The notes under the pieces are model-generated. The model saw only the letters and a list, made by a program, of their open reading frames with translations. It did no database searches and was not told the DNA's origin. The translations under genes were made by a program, and so were the position numbers. A stretch of DNA of 64,000 nucleotides from a virus, in the IMG/VR virus record IMGVR_UViG_3300042876_000418, positions 25,962 through 89,961 of that record, one strand, 5' to 3'. This document shows positions 47,617 to 55,700 of this stretch, one piece after another (the stretch's first letter is position 1; the number at the start of each line of letters is the position of its first letter).

Positions 47617-48918
47617 TTAGACTCCTTGTTTCATGGCAAAATCATTGATAAACGTCGCGATGGGATCCGAGTGAGGACCCTGGGCGAGCGGGTTGTCTTC
47701 CTTGATTACGGTACCCTCATCTTCCGATGCGCGGTACCCTTTCGCGGCCTTCGGCATATCGCCGGTAATCGCCTTCAACTTCTGGCGGGTGTCAATCGTA
47801 GCTTTGGTGAGAGTGGCGGCGGCCTCTTCCAGGTGGGCGATCTGCGCCTGAGTCGCGGCCTCTTTGGTCGTGGTGGTCTCGTTGAGTTGTTCCTTCAGTT
47901 CCTTGATACTCGTGACCAGTTGTTGCTGAGTTTCAAAAAACGGTTGGAACGCGCCGGCAATCGCGCTGGCTAACATCCCCGCAAATTGGGAGGTGGGCAT
48001 GTCACCCAAAAACTCGGGCAGGCGCATCTCTTTGGATTCGCTGGCGGGTTCGGCGTCTTCCTCTTCCAGTTCGGCAAGCAGGGCGTCAAGTTCATCGGTG
48101 TCGGAATCGGACTCGGTTTCATCCGCTTCCTTTTTGACGACTGCCTTGCCCTTAGCGAGCTTACCTTTGACCGGCGTTTCGACTTCCACTTCGGCGGCTT
48201 CTTCCTCGGGGGTTTCGTCACCGTCGATTTGCAGGGCGTCCGCTACCTCGGGGGGCATCTTGCCCTTGCCCTCGTTTTTCTTTTGCAGGGCCGCTAAAAC
48301 TTCCGGGGGCATCTTGCCTTTGGTAGTTTCGTCCTCGGCGTCAGTTTCCTTGAAAGCTGTACCCGCTTCCACTGCGCCCTTTTCGCGGCTGGCGGCCTCG
48401 GTCAGTACCTTGTCAGCGAGGTCATCACCAACCAGATCGCGCAACACGCCTTCTTTTTCTTTTTGCGTTGCCATATCGTCAACTCCTTTGACTAAAAATG
48501 CGGTCAATCCGTTGGAGGCTCTGCCAGACGGCAGTAATGACCGTTCAAACCTTCTTATGTGATGAAACACGCCCGCAACCGGTTCGGTGGGGGGGTGCTT
48601 GAATCCAATAGATACTTGATGATCCGCGCCCGATTCCTTGATGGCCTGGCCGATCCGCTCATCCCGGAAGGTGCCTGATTCGATCAGCATCCGCCCGTAC
48701 AGCATATTGAAGTCACAGTCGCCAATATCCGCGCCTGGCAGGTGCCACCAGCGGAGCGGGCCGTAATCGCCTTCTTTATCCGCCCGGTCTACATCCTCTT
48801 CTAGCGCTTTCGTGCTTACGATCTCACGATCTGAGTCCTGAAACGCATTCGAGGACAGGGATACCCAACGGTAGCGCCCGGTCTTATCTTTGAAAACGGA
48901 TAAGCCAATATCAGGCAT
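47617..48918 (-). CDS. Prohead protease fused to scaffold, 433 aa
   Basis: Residues 1-150 fit the HK97/herpesvirus-type prohead protease: H59 in RWWHLPG and S103 in HQVSIGFKHPP are the expected catalytic pair. From about 170 to 380 the protein is highly charged and helical (acidic EDAEPASESKE, coiled coil LKEQLNETTTTKEAATQAQIA), as in scaffold proteins. It starts 1 bp after its upstream neighbour overlaps and precedes the capsid gene by 1 bp. Confidence 0.82.
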   Translation of the reverse strand: MPDIGLSVFKDKTGRYRWVSLSSNAFQDSDREIVSTKALEEDVDRADKEGDYGPLRWWHLPGADIGDCDFNMLYGRMLIESGTFRDERIGQAIKESGADHQVSIGFKHPPTEPVAGVFHHIRRFERSLLPSGRASNGLTAFLVKGVDDMATQKEKEGVLRDLVGDDLADKVLTEAASREKGAVEAGTAFKETDAEDETTKGKMPPEVLAALQKKNEGKGKMPPEVADALQIDGDETPEEEAAEVEVETPVKGKLAKGKAVVKKEADETESDSDTDELDALLAELEEEDAEPASESKEMRLPEFLGDMPTSQFAGMLASAIAGAFQPFFETQQQLVTSIKELKEQLNETTTTKEAATQAQIAHLEEAAATLTKATIDTRQKLKAITGDMPKAAKGYRASEDEGTVIKEDNPLAQGPHSDPIATFINDFAMKQGV

Positions 48919-49390
48919 GAGTCGCGGCCTCTTTGAACGCGGCGGCGAAAAGTTCGCCCCATTCTTTGCGGGATTGCTTCTTTTTACCGATCCGCGCTTT
49001 CACCAACTTGCCGCCCAATCCGGGGGTGCTGAACAATCCACTAGGGCCGTGAGCGGGGATACCGGTGGGGGCGGCGCTAACTTCTTTCGCTTTGGGGGCC
49101 GGGGCCTCTGTTTCTTCGGCGTCTTCGATCTCACCTTCACCTGCGCTTTCCAATTCATCTTTGAGAAATGACGCGAATCGCTGGAGAACATCAGCCGGGG
49201 CCGTGATCTGGAAGGTGACGGTTTCCATATCCGCCGCCTCTTTTGCTTTGGCGTCCGGGGCGAATGCGTACAATGCCCGCAATTGGCCCAATGCCCGCTT
49301 CTTTGCGAGTGGCTTTTTGCTCTTGCGTTCACCGGTGTCCGAGTTGACGACAAACCAGCCGCCCTCAGCCTCTTCCAACTTATACGGCAT
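48911..49390 (-). CDS. Head-associated protein with HGPSGLFSTPG motif, 159 aa
   Basis: The start at 49390 (MPYKLEEAEGGWFVV) overlaps the upstream stop by 11 bp; GGTGGTG is the ribosome site. An acidic middle (EGEIEDAEETEAPA) leads to HGPSGLFSTPGLGGKL (residues 114-129), nearly the same as in the major capsid N-terminus (residues 36-50). Likely a head assembly or decoration protein. Confidence 0.55.
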   Translation of the reverse strand: MPYKLEEAEGGWFVVNSDTGERKSKKPLAKKRALGQLRALYAFAPDAKAKEAADMETVTFQITAPADVLQRFASFLKDELESAGEGEIEDAEETEAPAPKAKEVSAAPTGIPAHGPSGLFSTPGLGGKLVKARIGKKKQSRKEWGELFAAAFKEAATHA

Positions 49391-49691
49391 TCGGCACCAC
49401 CTTTTCAATCCAAGCCATTTCAACGGGAATGGGGCCGGAGTCAATCTTCACTTCATCCCATTCCCAATGGTAGTTCACTTTGAAATGTTCGCCGTCTTTA
49501 CATGCGATGGCATAGGTGGGGTAAATCTCTCGGACCCAATAGGCGTTCATCTGGTCGGGGCCGGCTGGAATCGAGAAGTAATTGACGGGGGTGGGATTGA
49601 GACTGTCAGTTACAGCCTTGCGAATGCGCCCGGCCTTATCGTCAAGCGACATTTCTTTGGTAGTGAAGATCCAATCTAATTGTGGTTTCAT
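49380..49691 (-). CDS. Hypothetical head-region protein, 103 aa
   Basis: Small protein in the head gene block; ends WIEKVVPNAV. Starts overlapping the ferritin stop by 4 bp. No domain recognised. Possibly translated together with ferritin and the downstream head protein. Confidence 0.55.
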   Translation of the reverse strand: MKPQLDWIFTTKEMSLDDKAGRIRKAVTDSLNPTPVNYFSIPAGPDQMNAYWVREIYPTYAIACKDGEHFKVNYHWEWDEVKIDSGPIPVEMAWIEKVVPNAV

Positions 49692-50209
49692 GATCCCAGT
49701 TCCTTATCAAGCATCAGGATGGCCGCGCCGTTACCCTCAGCCAGACTGAATTTAGTGATAATTTCCTCAAGCGTGCGCTCTTCTTCCACCTGCTCAGGCA
49801 GGTAGAAGTCCAGGAATTCGCGGGTACGCTGGTCGCCCAGACGGGCCGCAAGCGCGGATAGCTCTTCAATCCTCACCGTGACCTTGTGCTCGTGATCGAG
49901 TGCCGCCTGAAAGGACACGCGACCCGCGGTCATGGGATTGAGATCCGCAATCTCATCCGGGCGGGACAGAGCGTCCACAATCAGTTCGGCGTTGCGGTCA
50001 ATGATGTACTCACGGAATCGCTTAGCGTGGCTTTCCTCTTCTCCGGCGCGTTTGTACAGGTAGCCGGCCATGCCCACCATATTGAGCATATCGAGGTGGG
50101 CCGCTAAGGACAGATAAACGGCGCTCGAATAGCGCTCGAAGTTGAACTGGTTATTCAGCGCCACCTGTAAGGTAGCGTCAAGCGCGGTAGAAGGAACAGA
50201 TTCGGGCAT
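49688..50209 (-). CDS. Ferritin, 173 aa
   Basis: Non-heme ferritin of the FtnA class: a four-helix bundle with ferroxidase residues E25 (FNFERYSS), E58 and H61 (AGEEESHAKRF), E107 (LDHEHKVT) and Q140/E143 (PEQVEEER). Full length with a C-terminal LMLDKELG helix. Stores or oxidises iron. Start at 50209 chosen because AGGAG lies 8 bases upstream; it is directly behind element D's terminator. Unusual among phage head genes. Confidence 0.93.
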   Translation of the reverse strand: MPESVPSTALDATLQVALNNQFNFERYSSAVYLSLAAHLDMLNMVGMAGYLYKRAGEEESHAKRFREYIIDRNAELIVDALSRPDEIADLNPMTAGRVSFQAALDHEHKVTVRIEELSALAARLGDQRTREFLDFYLPEQVEEERTLEEIITKFSLAEGNGAAILMLDKELGS

Positions 50210-50224
50210 GGCATCTCCTGATAA

Positions 50225-50304
50225 CAAAAAAGGCAACCTCTCCAATCGGAGCGGTTGCCAATATCCGCGGGTGAGATAATCACCGGCCTAAGTACATTAT
50301 AGCA
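50225..50304 (-). ncRNA. Leader element D: extended -10 promoter, short RNA, terminator
   Basis: Minus strand TGC-TATAAT (50304-50296), GGCCGG, GGTGA/TCACC hairpin, CGCGGA, terminator GGCAACC/GGTTGCC (50232-50259) and TTTTTT. It sits immediately before the ferritin ribosome site, so ferritin expression would depend on read-through or a separate signal. Confidence 0.65.
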
Positions 50305-50320
50305 TAATAGTCAAATACCG

Positions 50321-50581
50321 TTATCTCAGCCCAACCGGCCTCCACTTTACGGTGTTACCACACTTACCACAGATCAGCGTAACCATGAGGGGGAATATCA
50401 GCCAGTTAGCCGAGTCGTTGCGTACATTCAATCGTACCCCGTCAGTTTGCCCTATAACCGAATGGCACTTACGGCAATGAAAATCTTTGCACTTGTCCAG
50501 GCTTACGGGGACCTCGATTTGATCTTCTGTGCCTGGGTATTGATCGAACGTTGGAGAAGTTGAGGGAATCGTTTGGTCCAT
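50321..50581 (-). CDS. Com-like zinc-finger protein, 86 aa
   Basis: CKDFHCRKCHSVIGQ and LICGKCGNTVKWRPV are the two zinc knuckles of Com-type small proteins known from Mu-like phages as translational activators of the mom gene. No mom gene is seen nearby. Overlaps the 50503 gene's 3' end by 79 bp. Confidence 0.65.
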   Translation of the reverse strand: MDQTIPSTSPTFDQYPGTEDQIEVPVSLDKCKDFHCRKCHSVIGQTDGVRLNVRNDSANWLIFPLMVTLICGKCGNTVKWRPVGLR

Positions 50582-50976
50582 TTATCACCTATGACTTGAT
50601 CGAAATTACGGGCCTTTATACCCGGTCTTGGATGCTTTTTACTGATAAAAACTACGCCGCCCTTACCCTGGACACTGCCAATGTGGCCGGGGGTGGTCTT
50701 TGCTGAGAAATCCCCACTCATGGTTGCATAGCGTATAGCTGTACCATGAGACACGAAACGGTAAATATCCGAATCGGTCCCGATCCACCGTTCGGCGTCA
50801 CCCTTATTGATAATCTTGAATAGGGGCTTGCCCTTCCATGTCTGAGTCGTAACCTGGAAATCAATGCGGATATCCTCAGCCGTCATATCCATAGCCCGTT
50901 CCACGGCTTCATCCCATTCAGGTTTATTGAATAGGATGAAAGAGGGAATCGTGAGGGTGTAGGCGTGGGGGGGCAT
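50503..50976 (-). CDS. Head-closure/tail-completion-like protein, 157 aa
   Basis: The start at 50976 (MPPHAYTLTIPSF) is preferred because a longer reading would run through the next gene. The stretch KTTPGHIGSVQGKGGVVF and PRPGIKARNFDQVIGDKW are reminiscent of HK97 gp10-like completion proteins. Ends with a basic helical tail. Low family confidence. Confidence 0.5.
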   Translation of the reverse strand: MPPHAYTLTIPSFILFNKPEWDEAVERAMDMTAEDIRIDFQVTTQTWKGKPLFKIINKGDAERWIGTDSDIYRFVSHGTAIRYATMSGDFSAKTTPGHIGSVQGKGGVVFISKKHPRPGIKARNFDQVIGDKWTKRFPQLLQRSINTQAQKIKSRSP

Positions 50977-50986
50977 GGTTATGCAG

Positions 50987-51001
50987 TGTCCATTTATGAC
51001 A
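50987..51001. repeat. TGTCCATTTATGACA inverted repeat (copy 4)
   Basis: Same core as 4696 and 31670. It lies 7 bp after the stop of the 85-aa gene and 11 bp before the ATG at 50976, where no clear ribosome site is visible. Confidence 0.6.
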
Positions 51002-51007
51002 GTGTGA

Positions 51008-51265
51008 TTAGTATACCCGCCCCTCAACCGCGGGTTCTTCCGGCATGAGGTGGACAACCTTACCCTCCACCCGCACCGCCGCTTGGGTGGCCTCTTCGTT
51101 GAGCGGATAGGGGGCGTAGCCCGTAAACGGATTGAGCAGTCGATCAAGCTCCATAAGCTGCTGGACAAGATCGTTATCAGACTTCCACCCGTCCGGGGTG
51201 AGGGTGACGGGCACCTTGTGAACTTCGATTACAGGGTAATTATCCATAGGATTATTATACTCCAT
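51008..51265 (-). CDS. Hypothetical protein, 85 aa
   Basis: Unrecognised; contains VPVTLTPDGWKSDNDLV. Starts 12 bp after the upstream stop with CTAAGATGG ahead. May be a small head-tail protein by position. Confidence 0.5.
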   Translation of the reverse strand: MEYNNPMDNYPVIEVHKVPVTLTPDGWKSDNDLVQQLMELDRLLNPFTGYAPYPLNEEATQAAVRVEGKVVHLMPEEPAVEGRVY

Positions 51266-51276
51266 CTTAGAATAGC

Positions 51277-52797
51277 CTAAACCCGCCCGATATGAAGCAG
51301 GGCATACATAAAATCGAAGTATTCAGGGTCTTTGGTGGCAAGCTCCCACCGTCCGGCGCTCGTGGCGAATTGGCCCATGCCCATAGAGACGATCTCGGTA
51401 GAGCCGTGATCGTAGATTTTACCCATATAGGCGTTGATAAACTTATCCTGTTTTGCGTACTCACTGGATCCATAAGCGCGATTGCCGGTAATTTGTTTAA
51501 GTGGGCGTTGCGATTCGCCTCCCGTTCTACTTGACAAAAACGCCTTAGCTGATTGGCGCACTAACGGATCCCTGTCCTCTAAGATGTGGCCTAGCTCGTG
51601 AGCCACGACTCCGGCAGAATCATGCTTAGAAATATTGATTTGCGTTCCATCGGCGTTTGCGCTCGCCCGCCCTGTAATCGCTTTCACAATAACCGACGTG
51701 CGCTCCATAAGGGGATTGCTACCAGCCACTTTGTTGAACACGGTAAATCCATCAGCTACGCTTGAATTTATATTTGATGGCGATTCAGGATGGGCATTGC
51801 CTGGGCTGCCGTGATCAAGGAAAGAATCTCCGCCTTTCATGATGTTATCAATCGCATAAGTGCGATCTGTTAATTCAGATAATTTGGTATGCATCTCCAT
51901 GTATTCATCATACTCTTTATCACTAAGCCCTGCGATTCCCCTGTCAATATATTTCTGTACAATCGGAATAAGGGCTTTCGCCTCTCTTTGGTTTTCTTCA
52001 CGAAATTTTCCGATAGCGCCGGTCGCTTTTTGCGGCATTGCCCTATCTCTGGCTTTCGCCGCTGCATCCATTGCGATCTCAAGCGCCCGCCGCCCATCTG
52101 TTTCAGAAATTATCTTATACTCCACCTCAGCCTTTATGGCGTCAAGATCCGCCGCTTTGGCGTCATCAGTTTTCGGGGTATTGGCGTCAAGTTTGATGTG
52201 CGCCAGTTTGCTTTTTAGATTCCGCTTGTAATCTTCGTACTCGAAAAACTTTTTATAATACGCATCGCTTTTCGCGTCATACTCGCTTTGCGCTTCCAAG
52301 TATTTCGGATCATCTAAGGACGCTTTTTGTTCTATGTAGATTTCGCGTTTCTTGGCTGAAGCGGTGTCCTTCTCTGCTTTCCTTTGCGCCAGTTCTTTTC
52401 TTAAGTCAGTCCCTTGTTTCTTTATCGCCTTGATTTGATCCTCTACACTAACCGTCCGAGTCGCGGCCTTCGCCTTTTCCGCCCTGGATTGCGTTTCTAC
52501 CACCTTAGCCCGGCCCGCCTTTACCTTCTCTTGTGCTGCCATGAATTCAGGATTTGCCCGCAATTCTGACTTGAATCGCTCCGCCGCCTGCCGCCCGCGT
52601 TTCTCGAATCCCGCCTGTAGTCGGGCGTATTTCACCTTGTCGTATGATTCGCCCGCCGCCGCGTCTGTAAATGCGCTTGACTGCGGAGCGCTGCCCCCAT
52701 GCTTGCCAGGCCGCCCGGAATGGCCGAAATTGCCGCTGCCGGGGCCACCCTTGAGGGATTGGATAAAGTATTCTGCGAACTGGTCGGTGATGGTCAT
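51277..52797 (-). CDS. Zincin-like head-associated protein, paralogue 2, 506 aa
   Basis: Begins with SLKGGPGSGNFGHSGRPGKH, then a long coiled coil (about residues 45-330) and a C-terminal VVAHELGHILEDRDP (HExxH zinc site; about 400) followed by GSTEIVSMGMGQF, whose Glu could be the third ligand. Almost the same architecture as the C-terminal part of the preceding head-morphogenesis protein. Likely a tandem duplicate; function may be proteolysis during or after assembly. Confidence 0.72.
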   Translation of the reverse strand: MTITDQFAEYFIQSLKGGPGSGNFGHSGRPGKHGGSAPQSSAFTDAAAGESYDKVKYARLQAGFEKRGRQAAERFKSELRANPEFMAAQEKVKAGRAKVVETQSRAEKAKAATRTVSVEDQIKAIKKQGTDLRKELAQRKAEKDTASAKKREIYIEQKASLDDPKYLEAQSEYDAKSDAYYKKFFEYEDYKRNLKSKLAHIKLDANTPKTDDAKAADLDAIKAEVEYKIISETDGRRALEIAMDAAAKARDRAMPQKATGAIGKFREENQREAKALIPIVQKYIDRGIAGLSDKEYDEYMEMHTKLSELTDRTYAIDNIMKGGDSFLDHGSPGNAHPESPSNINSSVADGFTVFNKVAGSNPLMERTSVIVKAITGRASANADGTQINISKHDSAGVVAHELGHILEDRDPLVRQSAKAFLSSRTGGESQRPLKQITGNRAYGSSEYAKQDKFINAYMGKIYDHGSTEIVSMGMGQFATSAGRWELATKDPEYFDFMYALLHIGRV

Positions 52798-55700
52798 TTG
52801 ATTCTCCCGAGGTGGAGTAAAGCATAAGTGAAGTTGAAATATTCGGGGTCGCGCTTTGACATGTAAAATCTACTCTCGGAATCCATCATATACTGGATAC
52901 CCATCGACACAATCTCGGTAGCCGCCGGGTGATCGCGATTCCCGTAAATCTTACCAACGTAAGGGGACATAAAACTATCTTTGATGGCTACTTCGTCATC
53001 TCGATATGGGTATCCGGTAAGGTCTCTTAGTTTTTCAACTGGCTGGTATTCCGTTCTCCACCTGAGAAATTCGGTAGCCAGCACGTTTATTGCGGGGTCG
53101 CGAGACTCAAGAGCATGGCCTAATTCATGGGTGACGTGCCACGGTGCCACCTGAGAATTGACAGATATGCCCGCGCCATTGAAATAAGCCCGGTCGCTAT
53201 TGTCGTAAGTAACTTTTATAGGGGATCGTTCCATGAGTGGGTTATGTCCAGCCAGGCGATTGAATGCGTCGAATCCCTCGTTGACTTTATCTTTGAAAAT
53301 CACAGCGGAGTCGACATCACTCCTGGCCTGCCCGGCCTCATTCTGAGAGAACAGCGATTCGCCCATTGCATCCCCAAGACGATTCGCCGCCTGTATACGC
53401 CCTTTTAATTCAATTTCCCGATCATGAAGTTTAGCCCATTTATCGCGCGTTTTTTCCGTATCAAGTAGCGGTCCCGTAACAAGCAACGGAAGGATACTAT
53501 CAAGTTCTGCCTGATGTTCTGCTTTGATCTTCGCAATAGCGCCGCCTACGCTTTCACTCATAACTTTTTGACGCAACTTATCAGCCGCTCGCATTGCAAT
53601 AGTCAGCGCCTTTTGCCCGTCCGTTCTGGCAATCTGTTCGTAGTCGCTTTTTGCCGTGTGAAAATCAGCAAGAGCTTGCTTAGATTCGTTTGAGATTTCG
53701 TCCTCACGGGCCATGATTGCATACGCTCTTGGAGCAGATACCGTTTTCTTGTACTCTCTGGTTTCGGCTTCAGCTTGCTTGATTTCTTCCAACTTTGCCG
53801 CGTGCTCAGTTGTTAGCTTGTCTAATTTGTTCTTGAGTCGGGTGTCATCAGGAGCGGCAAGGTGTTTGATTCGTGCCTCTACCATTTTCGCGGATAATGC
53901 ACTTTCTTCTTTTCGCTTTGTCAGTTCGTTTCTACTCAATTCGTCAACGCGGCTTACCATTGCGGCACGCTCTTTATCAAGCGCCCGCCTCTCTGCATTG
54001 AACACCTCCAACTTTGCGCCCGCCTCTACGATTCGCGCCCGCCCCTCATTGATCCGCCCCTGCGCTTGCATATACTCAGGATTGGATCGCAAGGTATCCT
54101 GAAACTTCGCCGCTAACTTTTCGCCGCGCCGCTTCAGCCCGGCCTCCAGCCGCGCATACTTGGCTTTGTCGCCCAGCGATTCGCCCTGTGGTGCAGAGCC
54201 GCCGTGTTTACCGGGCCGGCCTGAGTGCCCAAAGTTACCGCTCCCCTTGCCGCCCTTTAGCGCTTCGATCAATTCAGATTCTAGCCGCTCTTTCACCTGG
54301 TAGGAATAGTTGGGGAGGACCAATTCCCAACCGCGAATCTTGAGAGGATTCCATTCGATTCCTCTTTGGATACATTGCTGGCAATTGTGAACGACAAACC
54401 CGTTAGCGATATAGTGATGAACGTCTTCAACCTCAAAATTGTAAACGTAGACTCTTTCGTGTTTATTGGGTATAATATATCTATGATTAACACTGTCAAG
54501 ACGCAATTCATTTGTAACTTTTGCGGGAAAGAGTTCATCCCGCATTCGAGAGGGGGCAAGCATATGTACTGCTCTATCTTGTGCCGAAACTATGCGAATT
54601 CCAAGAAAAACGTAGCAAAGATTGGAAGGTGCTGCGTAAAATGCGGGCGTTATATGGTTCATCGCATTTACGATACTTGCCCAACCTGTGGAGGCCCAAG
54701 AAGAAACCCGCGCCCAACGTCTAAACCAAGAGTTATAAGAAATAAACGACATAGTCGCTGGACAGATTCCCAGATTGAGTATCTTATGTCTCACTACACT
54801 ACAGATGGATGCAAAGAGGTCGGAAAAGCTCTTGGGCTTGATCCTATAAAAGTCAGGACCAAAGCGAACAACTTGCATCTTACAATCAGCAAAGAGACGG
54901 CAAAAAGAATAGTTTATGAAACCTCCAGGGTTCGCATGACGGAATCCAACCCAATGAAAAACAAAGAATCTCTCGATAAGATGAACAAGTTTTGGGAAGA
55001 TCATCCCGAGAAAGATAGGCAGAGATTTGAGAGTTTCCGCGCATCGTCTTGCGAATACCAAAAGACTCATCCAAGCAAACTTGAAATAAAGTTCATGACG
55101 ATTCTTGACCAAATTGGAATCAGGTACGAGTCCTATTTTATGATCAAGGCTAAATTTATTGTCGATGTAAAAATCGAAAATTTTATTATTCAGGTTGACG
55201 GCGGATACTGGCATGGTCACCCGCGATTCAATCCACTTACCGAAAGGCAAGCGAAACAGCAAGCCAGGGATCGCGCCCAGGACGCCTATCTTACCGCCTG
55301 TGGATACACCGTCATTCGTATTTGGGATGAAGACGTTACTAAAGATAAAGTTATCGCTACTCTCAAGCAATACGGATTGATCTGAAGGCTTTAATTCGTC
55401 TGCTCTAATCCATCCTCTTTGGGTCAAAAAGGGGTGATTGGGAGTACAGGAAACAGACTTGTTACCAGATTTTACGGTAACAAGTTTTCCTTTATACTCT
55501 CTCTTGAATACCGTGATAACTTTTTTGGGACCGTTCATAGTGGTCACGATATCGCCAGTCCGAATTAATTCTATCGGCTTTTTACCGGACGGAGTCTCAA
55601 TCGTTGTCCCTTTCGGGAAACAATGCTCTACTTTTGGAGATGGATCTAGCACCCAATAGCAGTCGTAATCCCCGTCCGCTCCCTCTGGCTTTGCCATGTC

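Noticed and set aside
50977-51168. Longer start for the head-closure-like gene
   Set aside because: It would overlap the 85-aa gene completely at its 3' half, and the added peptide is Arg/Cys-rich like an out-of-frame reading.
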